Shown piece after piece: positions 44,721-53,512 of a stretch of 64,000 nucleotides of DNA (position 1 is its first letter; each line of letters begins with the position of its first letter). Below the pieces are notes generated by a model. It was given only the letters and a program-made list of their open reading frames with translations, was not told where the DNA came from and searched no databases. The DNA is taken from NCBI RefSeq assembly GCF_019801965.1, contig NZ_JAHVIA010000002.1:372001-436000 (forward strand), given 5' to 3'. A program made the position numbers and the translations under genes. This stretch comes from Salipiger bermudensis. Its GTDB lineage: Bacteria; Pseudomonadota; Alphaproteobacteria; Rhodobacterales; Rhodobacteraceae.

Positions 44721-45201
44721 GGCTGGGCGCGACGGCCTTCCTAAGAGCCTGGGCTTGAACCACGATTGCGCGGAAACAAGACCAAAGACGGCCTTTTGCA
44801 CATCGCGATCCGCGATGTGTTGCCGGTAGGCGTTTGCAGGCAAGCGCCGTACGGCGCGCCATAGGGGATGCGGGAAGCATGGCGGTGCCGTGACCCGCCC
44901 CGACGGGCTGACGATTTGGTGGGGTTGGGCGACGCGTGTCGAGGTCCTTCGAATCCGGTCAGGATAAATCAAGAGGTTCGAGGCGCAGTTCGCCACCCCA
45001 CGGGCAGGCGATGGCGCGGCGCCGTCCCGGAGTATCTGGCGTAGATCGGTTCGAACCGGACAAGGCGAGTGCGGCAGCCCTTTGCCATCCCTTGCACGGG
45101 CCACTCGCCGAGACCTCTCCCGACGTTAACGGTCACACCAGCGCTTGAACGCCCCGCGCCTTGGTGTCACCTTGCCTCGCAAATAAGCTGACGAGGCAGG
45201 C
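44721..45201. other. Long gap before amn with clustered palindromes
   Basis: No gene is recognised in about 480 bases. It contains a perfect 9-bp inverted repeat CACATCGCG-ATC-CGCGATGTG (44799-44819) and a near-perfect hairpin GGCGTTTGC-AG-GCAAGCGCC (44829-44848). A perfect 14-base palindrome GCGCCGTACGGCGC (44844-44857) overlaps that hairpin, so the two cannot form together. A 7-bp pairing between 44919-44925 and 44995-45001 is also possible. It may be a leader or regulatory RNA region, or remnants of a lost element. Confidence 0.45.
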
Positions 45202-46686
45202 ATGCAGGACAATCACGCACCGCTGGAGATCGTGTCTCCCGAGGCTCCGGAACCCGCGCTTTTTACCGATGCGGAGGCCGCCGTCGACCGGCTCTGCGCG
45301 CTCTACGAGCTCTCGATCACCTTCCTGCACGACCGCTTCCTCGACGCCATGGCGAACGGCCACCCGGGCGTCAGGCTGCGCGCCTTCTACCCGGAGGTGC
45401 GGATAACAACCGGCACCCATGCCAAGGTCGACAGCCGCCTTAGCTTCGGCCACGTCGCTGCCCCCGGCACCCACGCCACCAGCATCACCCGGCCCGATCT
45501 TTTCCGGCACTACCTCAAGCAGCAGATCGCCCTGCTGCTCGAGAACCACCAGGTGGCGGTGCAGATCGGCCTGTCGGCGACGCCGATGCCGGTGCATTTC
45601 GCCGTCGCCAACTATCCCGAGTTGGCCGTGCCGCAGGAGGGCGCCGGGCGCTTCATCCTGCGCGATGTGTTCGATGTGCCGGACCTGAGCTCGACCAATG
45701 ACGACATCGTCAACGGCGTCGCGAAACCGGCCGAGGATGGCGCCGGGCCGCTGGCGCCCTTCACCGCGCAGCGCGTCGACTATTCGCTGGCCCGGCTGGC
45801 GCATTATACCGCCACCGACCCGCAGCATTTCCAGAACCACGTTCTGTTCACCAACTACCAGTTCTATGTCAGCGAGTTCGAGGCCTATGCCCGCCAGCAG
45901 CTTGCCGACCCCGAGAGCGGCTACACCAGCTTCGTCTCGACCGGCAATGTCGAGATTACCGACCCGGAGGCCTCGATCCCGCCGAGCCTGAAGATGCCGC
46001 AGATGCCGACCTACCATCTCAAGCGCAAGAACGGCTCGGGTATCACGCTGGTCAATATCGGGGTGGGGCCCTCCAACGCCAAGACCGCCACCGACCACAT
46101 CGCCGTGCTGCGCCCGCATGCCTGGCTGATGGTCGGCCATTGCGCCGGGCTGCGCAGCTCGCAGAGCCTCGGCGATTTCGTGCTCGCCCACGCCTACCTG
46201 CGCGAGGACAAGGTGCTCGACGACGACCTGCCGGTCTGGGTGCCGATCCCGGCGCTGGCCGAGATCCAGGTTGCGCTCGAGCAGGCGGTGGCCGAGGAAA
46301 CCCAGCTCGACGGCTACGACCTCAAGCGCATCATGCGCACCGGCACGGTGGCCTCGGTCGACAACCGCAACTGGGAGTTGCGCGACCAGTCTGGCCCGGT
46401 GCAGCGGCTCAGCCAATCGCGCGCCGTGGCGCTCGACATGGAGAGCGCGACCATCGCCGCCAACGGCTTCCGCTTCCGGGTGCCCTACGGCACGTTGCTC
46501 TGCGTCAGCGACAAACCGCTGCACGGTGAGCTGAAACTCCCCGGCATGGCGAGCGATTTCTACAAGACCCAGGTTGCACGTCACCTGATGATCGGGATAC
46601 GTGCGATGGAACGGCTGCGCGGGATGCCGCTGGAGCGCCTGCACTCCCGCAAGCTGCGTAGTTTTGAGGAAACAGCTTTCCTGTGA
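45202..46686 (+). CDS. amn: AMP nucleosidase
   Basis: 494 residues, the family's usual length. The N-terminal ~180 residues form the regulatory domain (EVRITTGTHAKVDSRLSFGH). The C-terminal phosphorylase-like fold contains NIGVGPSNAKTATDHIAVLRP, GHCAGLRSSQSLGDFVLAHA and VALDMESATIAANGFRF, the nucleoside phosphorylase MESA element. It hydrolyses AMP to adenine and ribose-5-phosphate. GAGGCAGG precedes the ATG. A palindrome-rich gap lies upstream. Confidence 0.95.
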   Translation: MQDNHAPLEIVSPEAPEPALFTDAEAAVDRLCALYELSITFLHDRFLDAMANGHPGVRLRAFYPEVRITTGTHAKVDSRLSFGHVAAPGTHATSITRPDLFRHYLKQQIALLLENHQVAVQIGLSATPMPVHFAVANYPELAVPQEGAGRFILRDVFDVPDLSSTNDDIVNGVAKPAEDGAGPLAPFTAQRVDYSLARLAHYTATDPQHFQNHVLFTNYQFYVSEFEAYARQQLADPESGYTSFVSTGNVEITDPEASIPPSLKMPQMPTYHLKRKNGSGITLVNIGVGPSNAKTATDHIAVLRPHAWLMVGHCAGLRSSQSLGDFVLAHAYLREDKVLDDDLPVWVPIPALAEIQVALEQAVAEETQLDGYDLKRIMRTGTVASVDNRNWELRDQSGPVQRLSQSRAVALDMESATIAANGFRFRVPYGTLLCVSDKPLHGELKLPGMASDFYKTQVARHLMIGIRAMERLRGMPLERLHSRKLRSFEETAFL

Positions 46687-46827
46687 CATGGCGGCGCTGC
46701 CACGGATCTGCCGCTATATGCGCAGTTTTCCCTTGCAAATAGCCCCTAATCGTTGTGTTTGAACTCCAGATGATGTTACTTTCCCGTATCGAGGCCCAAT
46801 CGTTCGGGCAGCTAAGGAGACCATGAA

Positions 46828-47115
46828 ATGGCGAAACCGATGACCAAGACCCAGCTGGTGGCCGCTCTGGCCGAGGAGATGGGCGCAGACAAGAAGACCG
46901 CCTCCACCGCGCTGGATGCGATCACCGGGATCATCACCAAGGAAGTCGCCGAAGGCGGCGCGGTGACCCTCCCCGGCGTTGGCAAGATCTACTGCCGCGA
47001 ACGCCCGGAGCGCATGGTGCGCAACCCCGCCACCGGCGAACAGTTCAAGAAAGAAGCCGACAAGCAGGTCAAGATGACCATCGCGAAGGCTCTCAAGGAC
47101 AGCGTCAACGGCTGA
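46828..47115 (+). CDS. hup: HU-family DNA-binding protein
   Basis: 95 residues, with the HU/IHF fold: KTQLVAALAEEMGADKKTAS at the N-terminus and a beta-arm region around CRERPERMVRNPATGEQF, which has RNPATGE in the usual RNPxTGE position. It is a nucleoid-associated protein that bends DNA. A GGAGA site stands before the ATG; a second ATG 6 bases upstream is out of frame. Confidence 0.93.
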   Translation: MAKPMTKTQLVAALAEEMGADKKTASTALDAITGIITKEVAEGGAVTLPGVGKIYCRERPERMVRNPATGEQFKKEADKQVKMTIAKALKDSVNG

Positions 47116-47143
47116 TCCCAGCCCGGACGACGAAGATTTCGAG

Positions 47144-47175
47144 AAGGACCGCCTTGCGCGGTCCTTTTCTTTTTA
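47144..47175 (+). terminator. Terminator after the HU gene
   Basis: AAGGACCGC-CTTGC-GCGGTCCTT followed by TTCTTTTT: a 9-bp stem and long U tract, 29 bases past the stop. Confidence 0.88.
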
Positions 47176-47389
47176 AAGTAATGACTTGATTGATTTTTTC
47201 GCCTCCGCCCCGGCCTGGCGGCGGCCTGCGCCCGCAGGCGACTGGCGCCTGTACGGGCGTTGGCGTCGCTGCCGCGGGGCGCAGGGTGGATTGATCACGT
47301 GCGCTTTGATCGCACACAACTTAATTGGGAGCGTTAACGAGGGGATCAACCTTCTTGCGATCTCTCAGAGCGAGATTTAACACTTTCTG

Positions 47390-47827
47390 ATGCAATTGAC
47401 CCCGCCTGACATGATCTGCTTTGCGCTCTATTCGGCCCAGCATGCAATGCAGCAGGCCTATGCGACGCTGCTCGAAGAGCTCGGCCTGACCTATCCGCAA
47501 TATCTGGTGATGACGGCGCTTTGGGCTGAAGACGGGCGCACCGTCGGCGCGCTCGGGCGCGATCTCCAGCTCGAATCAAACACCCTCACGCCGATGCTCA
47601 AACGGCTTGAGCAGCAGGGCCTGATCCGGCGCAAGCGCGACCGTCAGGACGAACGCCGGGTGCTGGTGAAGGTGACGGGCCGTGGTGAGGCGCTGCGTGA
47701 GCGGGCGGCGGAAGTCCCGACGCGCCTGTGCGAGCGCATCGGTCTTCCGGTCGAGGACATCACCCGCCTGCGCGACGAGCTGCACGAGCTGCGTGCACGC
47801 CTGAGGGAGATGAGCGAGGCGGGCTAG
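47390..47827 (+). CDS. MarR-family regulator, OhrR-like
   Basis: 145 residues. The N-terminal MICFALYSAQHAMQQAY places a Cys at residue 10, the position of the peroxide-sensing Cys of OhrR. The winged helix is TVGALGRDLQLESNTLTPMLKRLE with a DRQDERRV wing. OhrR represses an organic-hydroperoxide reductase gene, but no ohr gene is adjacent, so the target lies elsewhere or the function has drifted. The start at 47390 has a weak ribosome-binding site. An ATG 7 codons later would leave Cys at residue 3. The 3' end overlaps the convergent GNAT gene by 4 bases. Confidence 0.82.
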   Translation: MQLTPPDMICFALYSAQHAMQQAYATLLEELGLTYPQYLVMTALWAEDGRTVGALGRDLQLESNTLTPMLKRLEQQGLIRRKRDRQDERRVLVKVTGRGEALRERAAEVPTRLCERIGLPVEDITRLRDELHELRARLREMSEAG

Positions 47828-48525
47828 CCCACGGCGCCGAGCTTGGCGATCTGGCGGCCGTCTTCGTCGAAATTCTCCGGTGCGAGCCAGTGCTCGAACC
47901 GCGCCTTCAGCGCCGGCCATTCCCGGTCCAGCACCGAGAACCACGCGGTGTCGCGGTTGCGGCCCTTGATGATCGCCGCTTGCCGGAAGGTGCCCTCGTA
48001 TTGGAAGCCATACCGCTGGGCGGCACGCCGCGACGGCATGTTGAGGGCGTCGCATTTCCACTCGTAGCGGCGGTAGCCCAGCTCGTCGAAAGCGCGCGCC
48101 ATCATCAGATACATCGCCTCGGTGGCGCCGGCGGTCTTCTGCAGACGCGGCGACATGTGGATGAAGCCGACCTCGATCGCGCCGTTGGCCGGATCGATGC
48201 GCAGGTAGGAGCAGAACCCGACCGGCTGGCCCTCGGGCGTGCAGATGGCGAAATAGAGCGGGTCTTCGCTGGCCTCGGCGCCGGTGGCCCAGTCCGTCGC
48301 GTCCGCCAGGTCGGCGAAGGGGCCGCGCGGCAAGTAGGTCCAGCCCCGCCCGGCCTCGTCCTCGGCGAAGGCCTCGAAGAGGGCAGGGGCGTGGGCCACG
48401 GTCAGCGGCTCGAGCCGCACGAAGCGGCCCTCGAAGACGCGGCGCTCCGGGCGCGGGCGGGGAAAGCTCCCGTCGACCGGCTGGCCGACGGGTTGTCCGA
48501 GATCGTTCAGGGGAGTGTCAGTCAT
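47824..48525 (-). CDS. GNAT-family N-acetyltransferase (RimJ/RimL-like)
   Basis: 233 residues. The GNAT fold includes AIEVGFIHMSPRLQKTAGATEAM (acetyl-CoA region), YRRYEWKCDALNMPSRRAAQRYGFQYEG and a GRNRDTAWFSVLD end, the pattern of the RimJ/RimL subgroup that acetylates protein N-termini or small amines. Its start is 3 bases after the tpa stop, so it is co-translated with the taurine aminotransferase, although a link to taurine is not evident. Confidence 0.85.
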   Translation of the reverse strand: MTDTPLNDLGQPVGQPVDGSFPRPRPERRVFEGRFVRLEPLTVAHAPALFEAFAEDEAGRGWTYLPRGPFADLADATDWATGAEASEDPLYFAICTPEGQPVGFCSYLRIDPANGAIEVGFIHMSPRLQKTAGATEAMYLMMARAFDELGYRRYEWKCDALNMPSRRAAQRYGFQYEGTFRQAAIIKGRNRDTAWFSVLDREWPALKARFEHWLAPENFDEDGRQIAKLGAVG

Positions 48526-48528
48526 CGC

Positions 48529-49917
48529 TCAGGCGAAGACCTTGGTGAGGCTCTGGTCCACCGCGTCGACGATCTGGTCGATGTCGTCGCTGGTGGCGAT
48601 CAGCGGCGGCGCGAAGCACAGCACGTTGTTCAGCCCCGGCACCGAGCGGTTGGTTGCGCCGATGATGACGCCCGCGGCAGCACAGGCGCCGACCACGGCG
48701 CCGATCTGCTTCTCCGAGACCGGCTCCTTGGTGGCGCGGTCGCTGACCAGCTCGAGCCCGAGGAACAGGCCCTTGCCGCGTGCCTCGCCCACCACGGCGT
48801 GTTTGTCGCCGAGGGCGGCCAGCTTCTCGAGCATGTACTCGCCCATCTTGGTGGTGTTCTCGAGCAGGTTCTCGTCCTCGATGATGCGCATGTTCTCAAG
48901 CGCCGCGGCGGGACCGGCGGTGCAGCCGCCAAAGGTCGAGATGTCGCGGAAGTAGTTCATCGGATCGCTGTCATCGTCCTTGAACATCTCGAAGACACGC
49001 TCGGAGGTGACGCAGCAGGCGATGGCGGCGTAGCCCGAGGCGACGCCCTTCGCCATGGTGACGAAATCCGGCTCGATGCCATAGTGCTGGTAGCCGAACC
49101 AATGCGTGCCGGTCCGGCCCACGCCGCAGACGACCTCGTCGATATGCAGCAGGATGTCGTACTTGCGGCAGATCTCCTGCACGCGATCCCAGTAGCCCGG
49201 CGGCGGCACGATGACGCCGCCCCCGGCGGTCACCGGCTCGAGGCAGAGCGCGCCGACGGTGTCGGGGCCCTCGCGCAGGATGACCTCCTCGATGGCGTCG
49301 GCGGCGCGCTGGCCATAGGCCTCGCCGGAGAGGTCCCACTGGGCGCGGTACTCGAGGCAATGCGGCACCGAGACAAAGCCCGGCGCGAAGGGGCCGTACT
49401 GCATGTTGCGCTCGACCTGACCGCCGGCCGACATCGCACCGATGGTCGAGCCGTGGTAATCACGCTCGCGGTAGAGGATCTTGTTCTTCTTGCCGCCATA
49501 GCGCTTGTGGGCGATCTGGCGGACCATCTTGAAGGCCTTCTCGTTCGCCTCCGAGCCCGAGTTCGTGTAGTAGACCCGGCTCATGCCCGGCATCTTCGAG
49601 ATCAGCTTCTCGGCAAACAGGGCACCCGGCACCGAGCCCGCGGCGCCGGCGAAGTAGTTCAGCTTCATCAGCTGCTCGGAGATCGCATCGACGATCGACT
49701 TGCGCCCGTAGCCCACGTTGACGGTCCAGACCGCGCCGGAGACCGCGTCGATATGCTCGCGGCCGTGCTGGTCCCAGACCCGCAGGCCCTTGCCCTCGAC
49801 GATGATGCGCGGGTCGCTGGTCTCGAACGGCTTGTGCTGCGTCAGATGATGCCACACGTGGCGCTTGTCGGCCTCCACAACGTGGCTGAGATCGTTCTGC
49901 GTGAGCGTGCCGTCCAT
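48529..49917 (-). CDS. tpa: Taurine--pyruvate aminotransferase (class III)
   Basis: 462 residues, PLP fold-type I class III: YYTNSGSEANEKAFKMVRQ, ERDYHGSTIGAMSAGG, LLHIDEVVCGVGRTG (Asp of the cofactor site) and MAKGVASGYAAI (PLP Lys). The sequence and divergent placement next to tauABC identify Tpa rather than a generic omega-aminotransferase. It moves the amino group of taurine to pyruvate, giving sulfoacetaldehyde and alanine. The xsc and pta genes for the next steps are not in the window. Confidence 0.85.
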   Translation of the reverse strand: MDGTLTQNDLSHVVEADKRHVWHHLTQHKPFETSDPRIIVEGKGLRVWDQHGREHIDAVSGAVWTVNVGYGRKSIVDAISEQLMKLNYFAGAAGSVPGALFAEKLISKMPGMSRVYYTNSGSEANEKAFKMVRQIAHKRYGGKKNKILYRERDYHGSTIGAMSAGGQVERNMQYGPFAPGFVSVPHCLEYRAQWDLSGEAYGQRAADAIEEVILREGPDTVGALCLEPVTAGGGVIVPPPGYWDRVQEICRKYDILLHIDEVVCGVGRTGTHWFGYQHYGIEPDFVTMAKGVASGYAAIACCVTSERVFEMFKDDDSDPMNYFRDISTFGGCTAGPAAALENMRIIEDENLLENTTKMGEYMLEKLAALGDKHAVVGEARGKGLFLGLELVSDRATKEPVSEKQIGAVVGACAAAGVIIGATNRSVPGLNNVLCFAPPLIATSDDIDQIVDAVDQSLTKVFA

Positions 49918-50232
49918 TGTTCCTGTCTCCTGGGAAGCGTGATTCCGGCCCCGGGGCCGTCTGGCGCGAATGTTAGCACACACATATTCGGTGCTGGCAA
50001 CACCTGCCGCCCTCCGCGACGGGGCGCGCGCTGCCGATTGCGGGGAAACCCGGCATTCCGGTGCGGGGCCTTCCGCTTGTGCAGATGCACGATATTCGGG
50101 CGGACTAACGGGAAAAACCATTGATTGGCCGCTCAATATCGGCTCGGATTGGCCTGAGGTGCCCGGTTTTGCCGCGCGCGCCCCCAAACAAGGCCTCGCC
50201 GGACGAGCAGGGGTCGGATGACAGGGAGAGTC
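49918..50232. other. Divergent control region of tpa and tauA
   Basis: 315 bases between the tpa and tauA starts. GATTGGCC occurs twice, at 50123-50130 and 50147-50154 (24 bases apart, about two helical turns), and ATTGA/TCAAT flank the first copy. These could be operator repeats for a regulator such as TauR, although they do not resemble the TauR repeats I remember from R. capsulatus. No clear sigma-70 promoter was found. Confidence 0.4.
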
Positions 50233-51228
50233 ATGATGAAGACAATCAAGGGCCTGATGGCGGGCGCCGCCACCGCCGCGCTGATGACCGGCGCCGCCAG
50301 CGCGCAGGATCTGACCGTGGGCTATTTCCTCGAATGGCCGATGCCGTTCGAATACGCCAAGGCCGAGGGCCTCTATGAAGAGGCGATGGGCGTCGAGATC
50401 AACTGGGTGAGCTTCGACACCGGCACCGCGATGAGCGCCGCGATGGCCTCGGGCGACGTGCAGCTCTCGGTGAGCCAGGGCGTGCCGCCCTTCGTCGTCG
50501 CGGCCTCCGCCGGGCAGGACCTGCAGATCCTCGACGTGGCGGTGAGCTATGCCGACAACGACAATTGCGTCGTGGCCGAGGCGCTCGAGATCGACAAGGA
50601 CTCCGCCGATGAGCTGGCCGGCAAGAAGGTCGCCGTGCCGCTGGGCACCGCCGCGCATTACGGTTTCCTCAAGCAGATGGATCACTTCGGCGTCGATATC
50701 TCCGGCATGGAGATCGTCGACATGGCGCCGCCCGACGGTGCCGCGGCCATCGCGCAGGGCTCGGTCGACATGGCCTGCGGCTGGGGCGGCTCGCTGCGCC
50801 GCATGAAGGAGCATGGCAACGTGCTGCTGACCGGCGCAGAGAAGGAAGAGCTGGGCATTCTTGTGTTCGACGTGACCTCCGGTCCGGCGGGCTGGGTGGC
50901 CGAGAACTCGGATCTCGTGGCGCAGTTCCTCAAGGTGACCGCCGATGCCAACGCCATGTGGGCCGACGAGGCCAACCAGTCGATGATGCTGCCGGTGATC
51001 GCAAAGGATGCCGGCATGGACGAGGATGCCACCGCCGAGACGCTGGCCACCTTCGTCTTCCCGACCGTCGAGGATCAGCTCACCGAGAAGTGGCTGGGCG
51101 GCGGCGCGCAGGAGTTCATGAAGGGCGTGGCGGATGTCTTCGTCGCGGCGGGCTCGATCGACGCGGCGCTCGACAGCTATGCCGACGCGGTCAACACCGG
51201 CCCGCTCGAGGCGGCCTCGGGCATGTAA
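50233..51228 (+). CDS. tauA: Taurine ABC transporter, periplasmic binding protein
   Basis: 331 residues. A signal peptide (MMKTIKGLMAGAATAALMTG, cleavage after ASA) is followed by a NMT1/TauA-like fold: TVGYFLEWPMPFEYAKAEG, FDTGTAMSAAMASGDVQLS and GCGW-type substrate loop text ACGWGGSLRRMKEHG. It would deliver taurine to TauBC. Two tandem ATGs (50233 and 50236) follow GGGAGAG; either may be used. Confidence 0.88.
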   Translation: MMKTIKGLMAGAATAALMTGAASAQDLTVGYFLEWPMPFEYAKAEGLYEEAMGVEINWVSFDTGTAMSAAMASGDVQLSVSQGVPPFVVAASAGQDLQILDVAVSYADNDNCVVAEALEIDKDSADELAGKKVAVPLGTAAHYGFLKQMDHFGVDISGMEIVDMAPPDGAAAIAQGSVDMACGWGGSLRRMKEHGNVLLTGAEKEELGILVFDVTSGPAGWVAENSDLVAQFLKVTADANAMWADEANQSMMLPVIAKDAGMDEDATAETLATFVFPTVEDQLTEKWLGGGAQEFMKGVADVFVAAGSIDAALDSYADAVNTGPLEAASGM

Positions 51229-51337
51229 GACGCGCGGGCGCGGGGCGATGCCGCTCCGCGCCCGACACTCTTCAACGACTTTGGCAGGGGTCCATGCAAG
51301 GCCCCTTGCGCCGGCAACGCACCGGCAGGCGGGGGCC

Positions 51338-52144
51338 ATGAGCGGATTAGAAATCGAGAACCTGTCCATGCGCTTCGACCTGCCCAATGGCAGCTCGGTG
51401 CAGGCGCTGAAGGACGTGTCGCTGCATCTGGCCGAGGGCGAGCTGCTCTCGGTGCTGGGCCCCTCGGGCTGCGGCAAGACCACGCTGCTCAACATCGTGG
51501 CGGGCTTTCTCGCCCCCACCGAGGGCCAGATCCGGCTCAACGGCCACACCGTCACCGGCCCCGCCGCCGAGCGCGGCATGGTGTTCCAGCAGGGAGCGCT
51601 CTTCGAGTGGATGAACGTGCGCGAGAACGTCGCCTTCGGCCCGCGCATGGCCGGCAAGCGCGAGCGTGACTGGGCCGGCACTGTCGATCACCTGCTCGAG
51701 GTGGTGGGGCTCAAGGACTTCAAGGAAAAGGCCGTCTACGAGCTCTCGGGCGGCATGCAGCAGCGCGTGGCACTGGCCCGTTGCCTTGCCAACGATCCCG
51801 ACGTGATCCTGATGGACGAACCCCTCGGCGCACTCGACGCGCTGACCCGCGAGAAGATGCAGTCGCTCGTGCTGAAGCTCTGGAAGGAGACCGGCAAGAC
51901 CATCATCCTGATCACCCACTCGGTCGAGGAGGCGCTGCTTCTGGGCGAGCGGCTCTTGGTGATGGCGCCGCGCCCGGGTCGCATCCACAAGGAATACCGC
52001 CTGCCTTTCGCTGATCTCGGCGTGGGCGAGGATCTGCGCACGGTCAAGAAGCATCCCGAGTTCGGCCGCACCCGCGAGGAGATCCTCGGCATGATCTGGG
52101 ACATGGAAGAGGAAATCATGGGCCGCACCGAGGAGACGCAATGA
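51338..52144 (+). CDS. tauB: Taurine ABC transporter, ATPase
   Basis: 268 residues. Walker A GPSGCGKTT, Q-loop VFQQGALFEW, signature LSGGMQQRVALARC, Walker B VILMDEPLGALD and H-loop ITHSVEEAL are all intact. It powers sulfonate/taurine import with TauA and TauC. Start ATG at 51338, after GCGGGGGCC; it overlaps tauC by 4 bases. Confidence 0.92.
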   Translation: MSGLEIENLSMRFDLPNGSSVQALKDVSLHLAEGELLSVLGPSGCGKTTLLNIVAGFLAPTEGQIRLNGHTVTGPAAERGMVFQQGALFEWMNVRENVAFGPRMAGKRERDWAGTVDHLLEVVGLKDFKEKAVYELSGGMQQRVALARCLANDPDVILMDEPLGALDALTREKMQSLVLKLWKETGKTIILITHSVEEALLLGERLLVMAPRPGRIHKEYRLPFADLGVGEDLRTVKKHPEFGRTREEILGMIWDMEEEIMGRTEETQ

Positions 52145-53406
52145 TCGTCCTGCTGATCTATGTCGCGATCTTCGTGGCGGCTTTCTTCCTCGTGAAGCTC
52201 TTCGTCCACAAGACGACCCGCGATTTCACCGCCCGCAAGACCGTCACCTTCGGCGACGAGAGCGCGGTGCGCCCGAACCGCATCGCCAGCGTGGTCTCGG
52301 TGCTGACCATCTTCCTGCTCTGGGGCGCCTTCACCGGCTCCGCCTGGGTTCCGGGCTTCCTGCACGCGCCGGGGCCCTTCGTGGGCGATGCGAGCTTCAC
52401 CTACACCGCCGAGGCCGAGGGCGTGGAGCCAGACAGCGCCACCGTGACCGTCCGGGTCTTTCCCGTGGGCGAAGAGGTCGAAGCGCCAGAGGTCGATCCC
52501 GGCGAGGGCTGGGCCAAGGATGACAGCGACACCGTGGGCGCCTGGCGCTCTGGGCTGATCCGGGTCGACCGCAACGACGAGTATGGCCGCGATGCCGGCC
52601 ACACCGTGGTGGCGGTCAACGGCACGCCCATCGCGCCCGGCGGCGAGGTCATCACCGAGTTCGGCCGCGTCGGCATGTCGCCCAAGGGCACGCTGAATTT
52701 CGAGCCGCGCAAGGGCTGGCAGATGGAGCCGATCTGGCTGCCGCCGCCCGAGGCGGTGGTGGCGCGTCTCAAGGAGATCGCCCAGGACGGCTACCGCGAC
52801 AGCACGCTCTGGGAGCATCTCGGCTGGTCGCTGTTCCGGGTCATCGCGGGCTTCTTCTTCGGCGCGCTGATCGGCATCCCGCTGGGCTATGCCATGGGCC
52901 TCAGCGACTGGTTCCGCGGCTGGTTCGATCCCATCGTCGAGTTCATGCGCCCGGTGCCGCCGCTGGCGCTGATCCCGCTGGTGATCATCTGGGCCGGCAT
53001 CGGCGAGGTCGGCAAGATCATCCTGCTGTTCCTCGCGGCGCTCTGGATCATGGCCATCGCGGCGCGCTCCGGCGTGTCGGGGGTGAAAATCTCCAAGGTC
53101 CACGCCGCCTATTCGCTGGGTGCCTCCAAGGCGCAGATCATGCGCCATGTCATCGTGCCCAACTCGCTGCCCGAGATCTTCACCGGCGCGCGGGTGGCGA
53201 TGGGCGTGTGCTGGGGCACCGTGGTCGCCGCCGAGCTGGTCGCCGCCGAGAAGGGGGCGGGCATGATGATCATGGTGGCCTCGAAGTTCCAGCTCACCGA
53301 CATCGTGATCATGGGGATCATCCTGATCGGCGTCATCGGTTTCGGCATCGATATCCTGATGCGGCTGGCCGAGAAGGCGCTGGTGCCGTGGAAGGGCCGG
53401 GGCTGA
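52141..53406 (+). CDS. tauC: Taurine ABC transporter, permease with extra N-terminal region
   Basis: 421 residues, about 140 longer than a typical TauC. One membrane helix (3-22) and a second (45-63) precede a hydrophilic stretch of about 140 residues (DASFTYTAEAEGVEPDSATV to KGWQMEPIW), then the normal permease domain. The permease has EAA loop AAYSLGASKAQIMRHVIVPNSLPEI, which docks with TauB. The inserted region is probably periplasmic. Overlap with tauB is ATGA. Confidence 0.88.
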   Translation: MIVLLIYVAIFVAAFFLVKLFVHKTTRDFTARKTVTFGDESAVRPNRIASVVSVLTIFLLWGAFTGSAWVPGFLHAPGPFVGDASFTYTAEAEGVEPDSATVTVRVFPVGEEVEAPEVDPGEGWAKDDSDTVGAWRSGLIRVDRNDEYGRDAGHTVVAVNGTPIAPGGEVITEFGRVGMSPKGTLNFEPRKGWQMEPIWLPPPEAVVARLKEIAQDGYRDSTLWEHLGWSLFRVIAGFFFGALIGIPLGYAMGLSDWFRGWFDPIVEFMRPVPPLALIPLVIIWAGIGEVGKIILLFLAALWIMAIAARSGVSGVKISKVHAAYSLGASKAQIMRHVIVPNSLPEIFTGARVAMGVCWGTVVAAELVAAEKGAGMMIMVASKFQLTDIVIMGIILIGVIGFGIDILMRLAEKALVPWKGRG

Positions 53407-53445
53407 CGCCATCCTAGCGCGCAGGCCGTTCGACCGGGCGGCGCG

Positions 53446-53485
53446 CACGGGCAGGGCGCGAGGCGCAAGGCGCGGCCTGCCCGTG
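53446..53485. terminator. Hairpin between convergent tauC and zinc-ribbon genes
   Basis: CACGGGCAGG and CCTGCCCGTG form a perfect 10-bp inverted repeat around a 20-base loop. There is no U tract on either strand, so it may serve as a bidirectional RNA 3' end or just a stabilising structure. Confidence 0.4.
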
Positions 53486-53512
53486 TCATGCCGTAATTTG
53501 CGAGAGCGTTGG

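Noticed and set aside
44919-45001. tRNA-like 83-base segment with a 7-bp acceptor-like pairing GTGGGGT/ACCCCAC
   Set aside because: No proper T arm or anticodon arm is positioned correctly and no CCA end follows; kept only as part of the structured gap.
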